The translations under genes were made by a program, and so were the position numbers. From a virus, in IMG/VR virus record IMGVR_UViG_3300030388_000774, positions 1 to 26,228 of that record: a stretch of 26,228 nucleotides of DNA; one strand, written 5' to 3'. The notes below the pieces were generated by a model. It had not been told where the DNA came from. It ran no database searches and was given only the letters and a program-made list of their open reading frames with translations. The first letter of the stretch is position 1; every line of letters starts with the position of its first letter. This document shows positions 16,503 through 25,947 of this stretch, in pieces.

Positions 16503-17635
16503 GCTCACTTATAGGAGGTACGGTTGGACTAGTAATTGGAGTTTCAGCAGCTGTTGGTGCGGCCTCAACTCTTGTGTCAACAGGAGTAGGTATGTATTCA
16601 GCTACTAAAAATAAAAAAAATGCAGCTAGAGCAGCGGCTGGTTTTCAGGGTGAAATTGATTATTTAGAAGATAATAGAGTTGAAATAACAAATCCTTATG
16701 CAGGTTTAGAAGATCTTTCAGGCATGATGACTGATTTGTCTGGTTTAAAAACTGATTTGTCAGATATGGCTAGTGATTTATCTGGTATGATAACTGACAC
16801 TAGTGGTGGTTTATCTAATCCTATGCAAAATCTTGGTGTTGCAACTGCAGCTGCTGAAATGCAAGCTGAAGAAGCTGATATAGCTTTAGCAAACACATTA
16901 GACATGTTACAAGCTACAGGTTCTTCTGCTGGTGGTGCTACAGCTTTAGCTCAAGCCGCTCTTTCTAGTAAAAAAGGTATTGCAGCTAATATTCAACAAC
17001 AAGAAAAAGCTAACGCAGATGCTGCTGCGGCAGGTGAGATGAAAGTGCAAACTCAAAAAATGCAAGCTAAAAACAGAGTACAAGATGCTGCTGTAAGAGG
17101 CGGAGAAAGATTACAAGGATTAAAAATGGCAGGAGCTAGAAGAGTAGAAGATGCTGAATTTGATTCTGCTACAAAAATGCAAGAGTTTGGCATAACTGAA
17201 GCTAATAGAATACAACAAGCTGGAGTGTCCGGTGAATTATTTATGTATCAAGAGCAAGACAGAAGAGATCAACAAGAATTAAATAGACTAGCATCTCAAT
17301 TAACAGGCCAACAACAAGTGCAAGCACAAGCTAGTGCAGACTACATTGGGGCAATTGCTGGTGGTGTGGCTGGACTTGGAGAGGTTGTTGGTGGAGTTGG
17401 TAAAGCTGTGATAGCAGGTTCAGATAGAAGATTAAAAAATAATATAAAATTAATAAGTAAATCACCTAGTGGTTTAAACATATATTCTTTTGAATATATA
17501 AACAAAGAATTTGGTAAAGGTACTTTTCAAGGAGTTATGTCAGATGAAATATCACAACATGCTGTTATTAAAAATAAGGATGGTTATGATATGGTTGATT
17601 ATTCTAAATTAGATGTAGAATTTAAAAATATTTAA
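16499..17635 (+). CDS. Internal/ejection-type membrane protein with C-terminal S74 chaperone domain (378 aa)
   Basis: The product has three visible parts. Residues about 3-33 are a Gly/Ala/Val-rich hydrophobic segment able to span a membrane, as in T7 gp14-like internal virion proteins. Residues 72-106 are five 7-residue repeats of the type DLSGMMT, followed by a long Ala/Gln-rich helical stretch to about 275 (coiled-coil-like, with QQQEKAN and QQQVQAQA). After a second Gly-rich hydrophobic segment (about 282-306), the last 71 residues match the intramolecular chaperone domain (Peptidase S74): SDRRLKNNIK beginning at residue 308, IYSFEY, FQGVMSDEI. Ser308 and Lys313 fit the Ser-Lys autocleavage dyad known from endosialidase K1F, predicting release of a 71-residue C-terminal piece. 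Its start overlaps the cupin gene by 4 nt. It could instead be a tail-fibre attachment protein. Confidence 0.75.
   Translation: MSSLIGGTVGLVIGVSAAVGAASTLVSTGVGMYSATKNKKNAARAAAGFQGEIDYLEDNRVEITNPYAGLEDLSGMMTDLSGLKTDLSDMASDLSGMITDTSGGLSNPMQNLGVATAAAEMQAEEADIALANTLDMLQATGSSAGGATALAQAALSSKKGIAANIQQQEKANADAAAAGEMKVQTQKMQAKNRVQDAAVRGGERLQGLKMAGARRVEDAEFDSATKMQEFGITEANRIQQAGVSGELFMYQEQDRRDQQELNRLASQLTGQQQVQAQASADYIGAIAGGVAGLGEVVGGVGKAVIAGSDRRLKNNIKLISKSPSGLNIYSFEYINKEFGKGTFQGVMSDEISQHAVIKNKDGYDMVDYSKLDVEFKNI
16712..16816 (+). repeat. Five 21-nt / 7-residue tandem repeats
   Basis: Within the 378-residue protein, residues 72-106 read as five successive heptads: DLSGMMT, DLSGLKT, DLSDMAS, DLSGMIT and DTSGGLS. 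At DNA level the units begin GATCTTTCA, GATTTGTCT, GATTTGTCA, GATTTATCT and GACACTAGT, so the repeat is diverged in codons while conserved in protein. Hydrophobic residues recur every seven positions, which suits a coiled coil or beta-solenoid. Confidence 0.8.
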
Positions 17636-17637
17636 AA

Positions 17638-19368
17638 ATGGGAGCATACGAAAATCCAAATAGCAAAACGCATAGCTCAAGAATGACAGCCATCGCCAAA
17701 CAACAGCAAAGTTTTTTAACTGATATGATTTCCGGCATAGGGCAAACTGCCGCTAATATAATTAATTCAGCACAAACAAGACAAACTGATACCATTACTG
17801 CATCTCAAAATTTTAATAATAAAAGAGAACTTAAGCTTTTAAAACTTAAAAATGAAGCCGCTATTAATATATCAAAATCAGGCATTGGTAATGATTCTTT
17901 TTTTAATATGGCTAATGAAAATATTGATAGAAAAGACATGTTTACTACATTTTTAGAAAATGCTAGTGATCCTGACCAAAGACAAAGAGCGTCTAAAGCT
18001 TTAGAAGGTATTGATAGAAATCAAAGGGCTGTAACTCAATACATTAATTATTATAAAGATTGGGAAGCTACTTATGGTAAAGAATTAAATCAAAGAGATA
18101 GAAATAATGCTGGAGGAGTTTTTACAGGAAATCCCAATGGCACTGAATTTGAAAAAGAAACATATAAAAATTATTTACTTAAAAATGCATTGGTTGGTGG
18201 AGCATTAAACAAAGATGGTAGTAAGCTTATGGAGCCTGTAGCGTTTTATCAAAATGATGAAGGGCAAATTATGGGTAAACTAGATGGGTATGATGATTTT
18301 AATATTTTAGAACTTATAGCAACACCACCTGTTGAAATTCTAGATTTTAAACAAGACAAAACAATAGGTCTAAATAAAAAATGGAAAGAAGCTGGTTACA
18401 TGAAAGATGGTAATATTAAAGATGAGTATTTGAATTATCTAGATCCTAGTATTGGAGAGGGAGAGAAATTTACTAATCCAAAAGGAGTTAAAATGATAAC
18501 GCAACAAATACCTATTCAACCAGCAGCACAACAAGCTTGGTTAAAAACAATGGATACAACATTAGCTGGTATACTTGCATCAACTGATGATCAAACTTCT
18601 TTTAGAAACTTACAAGCTTCTTATTTTTCTATAGCAGGAGAATTTGATCAAAACTCAGATGGAAGTGTTTCAGAAGTTGAAGCCAGAGAATATGGTATTG
18701 ACGGCAAAGAGTATACAGATTTGTTTGGAGATGATGGGAAGCTTCAAGCATTAAATCCTTTAGGTTTTAAAGATGGAAACTATAATTTAGATGCAGTATC
18801 TGAAGCTAATTTTAGAAAAGTATATTTAACAACTGGTTATCAAGATTATTTTGGTACTGGTTATGTAGAAAAAAAATCATTTGATCCAGACCAAGGCGGT
18901 ACAGGCACCTCAAAAGAACAAAATTATGAGGCTATATATGATGAAACTTTAAGTACTATAAAAAGCGATATAGAAACTAAAGATTTTAGTAATCTTGTGG
19001 GTGGTAGAACAAATGGAAAAACAATAGCAGTAACTGATACTAATGATATAGGAGATGGAATAGTAAAAGTTGGATTTGGTAGAAAAGACAAATCTGGAAA
19101 TTATACTGATGGAAGAACATTTAATTTAAATAACAGTAAAGATTTAAGAGAGTTAGCTAAAATATATGCTACTAAAAACTTTAAATTATCATCTACAGGT
19201 AAACAATCTATTAACAGTCTTACATTAAATATTGAAAAAGAATTAAAGGCATATATGGACGAAGCAAAAAAGAATAAAGAATCTGAAGTACCACTGCCTA
19301 AAGGGTTACCAGGATTATTACCTAGTGGCGGAGATTTTAATGAATATAAATTACCAAAAAATGCCTAG
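17638..19368 (+). CDS. Putative internal virion protein with an EF-hand loop (576 aa)
   Basis: I do not recognise a named family with certainty. The N-terminus is polar and helical (AKQQQSFLTDMISGIGQTAANIINSAQ, about 20-46). Residues 337-348 (DQNSDGSVSEVE) form a textbook EF-hand calcium loop: Asp1, Asn3, Asp5, Gly6, Val8, Ser9, Glu12. A partner loop is not obvious, although GDDGKLQALNP lies about 25-35 residues later. The C-terminal third is charged and helical. Its place between a gp14-like membrane protein and a giant protein resembles T7 gp15 in the gp14-gp15-gp16 internal core, but sequence similarity is not visible to me. The start is 2 nt after the preceding stop. The last 8 nt overlap the next gene. 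Confidence 0.68.
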   Translation: MGAYENPNSKTHSSRMTAIAKQQQSFLTDMISGIGQTAANIINSAQTRQTDTITASQNFNNKRELKLLKLKNEAAINISKSGIGNDSFFNMANENIDRKDMFTTFLENASDPDQRQRASKALEGIDRNQRAVTQYINYYKDWEATYGKELNQRDRNNAGGVFTGNPNGTEFEKETYKNYLLKNALVGGALNKDGSKLMEPVAFYQNDEGQIMGKLDGYDDFNILELIATPPVEILDFKQDKTIGLNKKWKEAGYMKDGNIKDEYLNYLDPSIGEGEKFTNPKGVKMITQQIPIQPAAQQAWLKTMDTTLAGILASTDDQTSFRNLQASYFSIAGEFDQNSDGSVSEVEAREYGIDGKEYTDLFGDDGKLQALNPLGFKDGNYNLDAVSEANFRKVYLTTGYQDYFGTGYVEKKSFDPDQGGTGTSKEQNYEAIYDETLSTIKSDIETKDFSNLVGGRTNGKTIAVTDTNDIGDGIVKVGFGRKDKSGNYTDGRTFNLNNSKDLRELAKIYATKNFKLSSTGKQSINSLTLNIEKELKAYMDEAKKNKESEVPLPKGLPGLLPSGGDFNEYKLPKNA

Positions 19369-22300
19369 ATATACATATGATGGCGATACATACGATATTC
19401 CTAACGATAAGTTAGAAGCTTTTTTGATTCGATATCCAGGTGCTGAAAAAGTTGATGGTGAAGATTTTTCTATTGACGGAAAACAAGTTAGTGAAGAAGA
19501 ATTTAATGAATATGAAAAACAGCAAGAAGCAAAGGAAGATTCACCCATAACAACGGATGCGGTTGTGGAGGAAGAAATAGCGTCCGAGGCAGATATGGAA
19601 TTAAATTTGGCAGATTCTTCTTTGGAATCTATTTCTATAGATGATCCTTCTTTTTTAGACATTAGAGATAGTTTACCTACAGTTAGTCCTTATGGAACTG
19701 CAACAGCAGAAGAAATAGAGGATTATGAAAAACAAGTAGAGTTAGATAATGATGCTAGATTTGATGCAAGAATGGAAGAAGTATTAGCAACTGTAAAAGA
19801 TCCTAAAGAATATACAGCAGAAGAAAAAGTATTAAATTCTTTTGAAAATATGACTACTAATATTAGAAAAACTTTTCCACAAGCCGCATTAACAAAAGGA
19901 GTTTTTTTTAGAAAAGTATTTGGAGATGAAAACATAGATACTTTTGTAGAAAATTTTGGTAAAGATACTTTTTGGGGTGATGGAATTAGAATGGCAACTG
20001 GACCTATAGGTGATGCCGCTATGTATTCTATTACAGATGCAATTTCTGATAAAGGAATGAAAGATGCACTTCAAGATTTAGAAATAATGGATGCATCTAT
20101 AAAACCAACCGGAGAAATTATAGAAGGTATTAAAGAAGGTAACATTCCTGAAATAATAGCAGGTGCTATTAATGCTCCTACATCTATAGTGCCATCTTTG
20201 TTTCAAATGGCAGCTGGTGGAGGAACACCTACTGTTTTGTTCTCTAGTATATTTGCTGATTCATATAAAGAAATAAATGATTTAAAAGCTTCGAATTTAG
20301 GTATATCTACTACACAATTAATAAATGAAGGTAAAGATGATACTTTAACACCTTTAGCTTTTTCTGTTCCAATGGTTGCTTTAGAAAGATTTGGACTTGG
20401 TAAAATAACTAATGCTGCTGTAAAAAAACTTTCAGCAGATGCAATGAAAAGATTTGCTATATTTCTTGGTGCTGGACTAGGAGAGGGTGGTACTGAGGTT
20501 CTTCAAACTATGTTAGAAAAAGCTCAAGGAGCTTATGGTGAAGCTAGAAATAAACAACTTTACTCAAATCTTGCTGCGGCTAAAGGTGAGGCAGCATACG
20601 ATGCTTCAATTAGATTTAAAGATGCATTTTTTGAGCAAGACACTTGGGAGGCAGGATTACAAGGAATGATTGGAGGTTTCAGCTTAAGTGCTGGTTCAAA
20701 TAAAGATGTTTTAAAAACAATAGCAGCTTTAAGGGCTCCAGTTGATTCTCAAAATATTGAAAGAGATTTAGAAACGTTAACAGAACTTCAACAACAAAAG
20801 AAAAGAGCACGTAGCACTGCTGCTAAAGAAGGTATCCAAGGTAAAATTGATGATTTAAACACTCAAGTTAGTTCTAGGATTATTCAAGCTAATTCTGTAT
20901 TTCAAAAATTAACACCTACTGAAATATCAGAAGTAAACAATTTAAATGATCTTTCTTTACTGCAAATAAAAAGAGTTAAAGCTTTAAACCAAGAGTATAA
21001 CGATGGTAAAATAAAAAGAAAAGATTATCTAACAGCAGTAGAAGGATTTAAAACCTCTTATTTAAATGCTAAAAATCAAATAAACGGTATAGTAAATGAA
21101 ACAGAAGGAAGGCCAGATGTAACTAAAAAAAATAAAGCTATATCTGATGCAAATGAAATTAACACAGAGGTTGTTTTAAACCCTAAATCAACTCCTGCAC
21201 AAATTGATAAAGCTAAAACTGAATTGACTGAAGATAATCAGGGTATTATTAATACAATTATAAATAATAATTTTAATCCTAATTTAGACACACAATTAAC
21301 TAAAGAAGAGTTTTCAGCAGATGTAGGTTTTGAGGTACAAGCTTTAATAAATAGTTATGGTAAAAATAAAGAAGGTAAAATAGCTCCATTTGGCGCTTAT
21401 TTAAAAGAGAATTTACCTAAAAGAATACCAGGTATATTTGATAAACAAATAGAAACAAATGAAGGTGGAGATATAATAGCTAAAGTTGATGTAAGCAAAG
21501 CTGATCAAGAAATAGATGCAGAGGTAGAAATAGATGATACTGTTGATAACGTTAAGGAAAGAGTGTTTTTAAATGAAAGCATACCACTTCCAGATAATAT
21601 AAAAACAGACGTAAAGAAAGCAGTAGAAGCTCTTTATTCAAAAGGTAAAGTACCTAAAATAGGTACAAAAGAATTTACTAATTTTATTGATGGTGCATAT
21701 AAAAACGCACTTAAGCCTATCATGGCTAAGTTTATAGGTAACAATACTGACGCATCGTTAGAAACTTTTTTAAGAGATAACTTTGAAGAAATATTGAAAG
21801 GTATACCTCAATCTATAATAAATAAAAGATTTCCTGCTTTTAAAAACCCTGTATTAGATAAAGATGGCAAGCAAGTTAGAGAAAAAACTAAGCAGGGCAA
21901 TGCTGTATTTAATAAAAAAGATCTTACACCAGCTGAATTTATTAAATATTTCTTAGGTAGAGATGTTGGTGGGTCAACTAAAGGTACAAGAAAAGACGCT
22001 TTAGCTGAAACTTTAGCAGTAGTGTATGGCAATGAAACTAGTCTTGATGTATTACAGGATGAAAATATTCAAAAGAAATTTAAAGAAATTGAAAGTTTAA
22101 AACCTAAAGATGCTATACAGAAAATAGACGAAGTCATAGATTATATTGATTCTAAATTTGGTAGAAAATCTGGTAAACTATTTGTAGGCCCAATGGGTAT
22201 TATATCAGACCTTATTGTAACCGCATTAAAAGTTATAAAAGCTGGTATAAAAACAGCTAAAAACGTAAGTAAGTTTATTTCAGATAGCTTAAAACCAGTA

Positions 22301-25300
22301 GAAAAAGCTGTATCTAAAGAAATAGGAGAAGAAAAAGGTAAAGCATTTACTAACGATTTAGCTAAAGAATTAGAAAACGCTTTCAAAACAGATAAAGAAT
22401 CTAATGCGGAAAATATATTAGATAATTTTATACAAAAAGTTGCTGAAAATTTTCCAGAAGGACCTAAAAAAGACCAAGTTTTAAAAGATTTAAAGGAAAT
22501 AAAAAAAGATCCTACTAGTAAACCGTCACAAAAATTAATAGAAAACGAGGATTTAAGGTTAGCCATAGAAGAAGGTATTTCTGAAACCGAATACAAAAAC
22601 AGAAATAATCAAGCATCTAAAGATTGGAAACAATCTATTCCTATACTGTCTAAGCTTTTTAAAATTAAAGATTTAGAATATAGAGTGCCAAAAGAATTAC
22701 TTTCTAATAAGTTAAATGAAAAAAGAACTTTAGATTTTTTTGAAGATGTTGTTAATTTTTTTCCAAATATATCTATATTAAAAGAAAAAGCACCTAGATT
22801 ATTAGCTTCTTTAAAATCTACTGTTGCTAGCGGTAAAAAATTAAAAAAAGCGGATGGTTCAAGATTAAATGTAGCTTGGTTTAATACAATGAATAAAGGT
22901 AAAGGTAAGATAGAATCTTGGATGTCTGAAGCATATCAACCAACATGGGGTTATGATGGATTTAAAAAAATAGCCGAAGAAAAAATAAATAAATTAACTG
23001 ATAATGGAAAAAAACCTTTAAACAGTACAAAAGAAAAAGAATACGTTGAATTTATTAGAAATTACTTAACAAATCCTAGCTTAAGAGAGTCTGTTGATGA
23101 AAATGGTATTAAAAATGGTTATGAATTAACAGTTGATGCTAATAGAGAAGCTATAGAGTTTTTATACAATAATTTAGGTAATTATTATTTCAAAGCTAAA
23201 GATAAGAAAATAGCATTAGAAAATATAAATACTTTTCTTCAAATGCAAACAAATCATGCTGATGGTATATTAAAAGGTTTAGTGCCTGTTATAAGCGTAA
23301 CAACAAAACCAGAAGCTGATCCTAATTTTAAAGAAAAAGTAAAAGGTAAAACTAAAACTCACAATGAGCATATGGTTGAACTTTTTAATGCTAACCAAAG
23401 ATTTTTAAAAATATTAGCAAAAGGCTCTAAAAATTTAGACAGTGATGTTGTTTCACTTGTTAAAAGTTTAAACCAATCTTTAATATCTAAAAAAGCACAA
23501 GGAGAAAAAGATGCAACTGGAGCTTCAGTTCAAACATCTACTAATCAATTTTTAAATACTTTTTTAAGAAAAGGATTTTCTGATAATCAAATAATGATAA
23601 CAGACCAACAAGGTCAAACAGTTACTGATTATTTAACAGAAAAATATTCTCCTAAAATATTAAATGATATTTTATCTAAAATACCAACTAAAGATAAATC
23701 TGTTGATGGTTTAGCTGTAGAAGAAAGAATAGAAAATTCTAGAGAATATACTAAAAAAACATATTATAATAATTCAATATTACCATCTGATGATAATTTA
23801 AAAAATAAATTTACTAATCAACAGGTGTTAGATAAAATGGCTGATGTTGATAATAAAAACGTTGCCGAAGAATTAACATTTAGTAAAGATGCTAATCTTG
23901 GTAAAGGCATGAATGATATAATACAAAATAAAACGGGTATTGCATCAGAAAAAACATATTCAAAAATTAAAGCAGAGGTTGTTGGCGCTAGTAAAGGTAG
24001 GTTTGATTTCTTTATACCACCATCAGCAGAAGATTTTACAGGTTTATTATATAAAACTTTAGGTAAAGGTAAATTAGGCGACAGTCAAATGGCTTGGTAT
24101 AAGGCTCACTTGTTAAATCCTTATTCAAGAGCTATGGATAACATATCAAGAGATCGTGTAGCTTTAATGAATGATTTTAAAGCACTTAAAGAAAAACTTA
24201 AACTTGTACCTAAAAATTTAAAGAAAAAAATACCTGGAGAAAATTTTACAAAAGAACAAGCTGCAAGAGTTTATATTTGGGATAAACAAGGCATGACAAT
24301 ACCTGGTATGGCTAATACTGATATAAAAAGTTTAGTTGATTTTGTAACTTCACAACCAGATCTTGTTGTGTTTGCAAATCAATTAATAGATATGCAAAAA
24401 GGTGATCAATATGCAGCGCCTACAGACGGTTGGTTGGCTGGTAATGTAACTACAGATCTTATTCAAGGTATCAATACTACTACTAGATCAAAGTATCTAG
24501 AAGTTTGGCAAACTAATGCAAATGAAATATTTACAGAAGCTAATTTAAATAAACTTGAAGCTGCATACGGTAAAGATTATAGAGTAGCATTAGAAAATAG
24601 TCTGCAAAGAATGCAAACAGGTAAAAATAGATCTTTTGGTGGTGATACTTTAACAGGTAGAGTTACCGACTGGCTTACTAATTCTGTTGGTGCTATTATG
24701 TTTTTTAACACTAGATCAGCTGTGCTTCAAACAATATCAGCTATTAACTTTATAAACTTTGGCGATAACAATATATATGCTGCAGGTAAAGCTTTTGCTA
24801 ATCAACCTCAGTATTGGAAAGATTTTAAAACATTATTTAATTCAGACTTTTTAATTGAAAGGCGTGATGGTTTAAAACTTAATGTAAATGAAGCAGATAT
24901 AGCTGACATGGCTAAAAAAGATGGTCCAAAAGGTGTTATAAGTGAATTACTTAGACTGGGATTTTTACCTACACAAATAGCAGATAGTTTTGCTATAGCA
25001 TCAGGTGGTTCTACGTTTTATAGAAATAGAATTAAAGCTCTTGAAAAAGAAGGTATGTCTAAAAAAGAAGCAGAAGTACAAGCTTTTCAAGACTTTAGAG
25101 AAACTGCAGAAGAATCTCAACAATCAAGTAGGCCAGATAAAATTAGTCAACAGCAAGCTGGTCCATTAGGACGCGTTATATTAGCTTTTGCAAATACACC
25201 GGCTCAGTATGCTAGAATAATTAAAAAAGCTGCTCTTGATCTTAAAAATGGCCGAGGCGACACTAAGACCAATGTATCTAAGATACTATATTATGGTGTT

Positions 25301-25945
25301 GCACAAAACTTAATATTTAATGCATTACAACAAGCATTGTTTGCTTTAGCTTTTGGTGAAGAAGAAGAGGAAGACAAAGACAAAGAAAAAAGATATATAA
25401 ACGTAGCTAATGGAATGTCTGACAGTATATTACGTGGTTTAGGTCTTGGAGGTGCTATATTTTCTGTATTAAAAAATACTGCACTGAGATTAAATCAAGA
25501 ATCAGATAAAAAATCTCCTAAATATCAAGATGTATTAGTTAAAGAAATATTACAAATATCTCCACCTATATCATCTAAAATTGGTAAATTAAAAGCAGCA
25601 GGTAGATCTTACTCATGGAATAAAAAAGATATGATGACAATGGGTTGGTCTATAGATAACCCTGCTTATTTAGCTGCTGGTCAAGTTATAGCAGCTACTA
25701 CAAACATACCGCTTGATAGAGCTTTTAAAAAAATAGATAACATAAGGAATGCTAGTAATTCAGACCTAGAGGCTTGGCAAAGAGTGGCTTCAGCGGCTGG
25801 TTGGAGTAAATGGGAGCTTGGAATAAAAAATACACCAAATAAATCTCCAGCAGGTCAATCTAAAATAGACCTATCAAAAGGTAATATTAAATTAAATAAA
25901 GGAAACATTAATCTTAAAAAAGGAAAAATAAACCTAAATAATTAA
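19361..25945 (+). CDS. Giant internal/ejected virion protein (2194 aa)
   Basis: I prefer ATG 19361 over the upstream GTG at 19325: it gives the N-terminus MPRYTYDGDTYDIPNDKLEAF, a type seen on large phage virion proteins, and an 8-nt overlap (ATGCCTAG) with the previous gene. After an acidic linker (about 45-90), the chain has hydrophobic Gly/Ala-rich segments near 264-290 and 364-390 (AIFLGAGLGEGGTEVLQTM), GLQGMIGGFSLSAG at 431-445, a coiled coil near 460-513, and an amphipathic stretch near 941-975. The C-terminal third (about 1546-1960) is the best conserved in appearance, with FDFFIPPSAEDFTGLLYKTLG, FFNTRSAVLQTISAINFINF and AFANTPAQYARIIKKAA, recalling giant polyvalent or ejected proteins of marine phages. 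It ends in basic 7-residue repeats. No RNA polymerase DxDxD, transglycosylase or protease motif was found. A tape-measure role is less likely in this short-tail context. Confidence 0.72.
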   Translation: MPRYTYDGDTYDIPNDKLEAFLIRYPGAEKVDGEDFSIDGKQVSEEEFNEYEKQQEAKEDSPITTDAVVEEEIASEADMELNLADSSLESISIDDPSFLDIRDSLPTVSPYGTATAEEIEDYEKQVELDNDARFDARMEEVLATVKDPKEYTAEEKVLNSFENMTTNIRKTFPQAALTKGVFFRKVFGDENIDTFVENFGKDTFWGDGIRMATGPIGDAAMYSITDAISDKGMKDALQDLEIMDASIKPTGEIIEGIKEGNIPEIIAGAINAPTSIVPSLFQMAAGGGTPTVLFSSIFADSYKEINDLKASNLGISTTQLINEGKDDTLTPLAFSVPMVALERFGLGKITNAAVKKLSADAMKRFAIFLGAGLGEGGTEVLQTMLEKAQGAYGEARNKQLYSNLAAAKGEAAYDASIRFKDAFFEQDTWEAGLQGMIGGFSLSAGSNKDVLKTIAALRAPVDSQNIERDLETLTELQQQKKRARSTAAKEGIQGKIDDLNTQVSSRIIQANSVFQKLTPTEISEVNNLNDLSLLQIKRVKALNQEYNDGKIKRKDYLTAVEGFKTSYLNAKNQINGIVNETEGRPDVTKKNKAISDANEINTEVVLNPKSTPAQIDKAKTELTEDNQGIINTIINNNFNPNLDTQLTKEEFSADVGFEVQALINSYGKNKEGKIAPFGAYLKENLPKRIPGIFDKQIETNEGGDIIAKVDVSKADQEIDAEVEIDDTVDNVKERVFLNESIPLPDNIKTDVKKAVEALYSKGKVPKIGTKEFTNFIDGAYKNALKPIMAKFIGNNTDASLETFLRDNFEEILKGIPQSIINKRFPAFKNPVLDKDGKQVREKTKQGNAVFNKKDLTPAEFIKYFLGRDVGGSTKGTRKDALAETLAVVYGNETSLDVLQDENIQKKFKEIESLKPKDAIQKIDEVIDYIDSKFGRKSGKLFVGPMGIISDLIVTALKVIKAGIKTAKNVSKFISDSLKPVEKAVSKEIGEEKGKAFTNDLAKELENAFKTDKESNAENILDNFIQKVAENFPEGPKKDQVLKDLKEIKKDPTSKPSQKLIENEDLRLAIEEGISETEYKNRNNQASKDWKQSIPILSKLFKIKDLEYRVPKELLSNKLNEKRTLDFFEDVVNFFPNISILKEKAPRLLASLKSTVASGKKLKKADGSRLNVAWFNTMNKGKGKIESWMSEAYQPTWGYDGFKKIAEEKINKLTDNGKKPLNSTKEKEYVEFIRNYLTNPSLRESVDENGIKNGYELTVDANREAIEFLYNNLGNYYFKAKDKKIALENINTFLQMQTNHADGILKGLVPVISVTTKPEADPNFKEKVKGKTKTHNEHMVELFNANQRFLKILAKGSKNLDSDVVSLVKSLNQSLISKKAQGEKDATGASVQTSTNQFLNTFLRKGFSDNQIMITDQQGQTVTDYLTEKYSPKILNDILSKIPTKDKSVDGLAVEERIENSREYTKKTYYNNSILPSDDNLKNKFTNQQVLDKMADVDNKNVAEELTFSKDANLGKGMNDIIQNKTGIASEKTYSKIKAEVVGASKGRFDFFIPPSAEDFTGLLYKTLGKGKLGDSQMAWYKAHLLNPYSRAMDNISRDRVALMNDFKALKEKLKLVPKNLKKKIPGENFTKEQAARVYIWDKQGMTIPGMANTDIKSLVDFVTSQPDLVVFANQLIDMQKGDQYAAPTDGWLAGNVTTDLIQGINTTTRSKYLEVWQTNANEIFTEANLNKLEAAYGKDYRVALENSLQRMQTGKNRSFGGDTLTGRVTDWLTNSVGAIMFFNTRSAVLQTISAINFINFGDNNIYAAGKAFANQPQYWKDFKTLFNSDFLIERRDGLKLNVNEADIADMAKKDGPKGVISELLRLGFLPTQIADSFAIASGGSTFYRNRIKALEKEGMSKKEAEVQAFQDFRETAEESQQSSRPDKISQQQAGPLGRVILAFANTPAQYARIIKKAALDLKNGRGDTKTNVSKILYYGVAQNLIFNALQQALFALAFGEEEEEDKDKEKRYINVANGMSDSILRGLGLGGAIFSVLKNTALRLNQESDKKSPKYQDVLVKEILQISPPISSKIGKLKAAGRSYSWNKKDMMTMGWSIDNPAYLAAGQVIAATTNIPLDRAFKKIDNIRNASNSDLEAWQRVASAAGWSKWELGIKNTPNKSPAGQSKIDLSKGNIKLNKGNINLKKGKINLNN
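25862..25942 (+). repeat. Basic 7-residue repeats at the C-terminus of the giant protein
   Basis: The last 27 residues before the stop read as KIDLSKG, NIKLNKG, NINLKKG and KINLNN: three full units and one partial of the pattern (K/N)-I-x-L-x-K-G. Ile and Leu alternate with polar or basic residues, giving a net positive, potentially amphipathic tail. Codons differ between units. The tail might bind DNA, membrane or another virion protein. Confidence 0.75.
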
Positions 25946-25947
25946 AT

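Noticed and set aside
22141-22596. Reverse-strand open frame of about 150 codons opposite the giant gene
   Set aside because: Its Ser/Phe/Leu-rich composition is what Lys/Glu/Asp-rich coding sequence gives on the other strand; the + frame is continuous and well supported.
19361-25942. Possible virion RNA polymerase in the giant protein, as once proposed for large crAss-phage proteins
   Set aside because: I found no DxDxD-type catalytic motif or other polymerase landmark when reading the translation.
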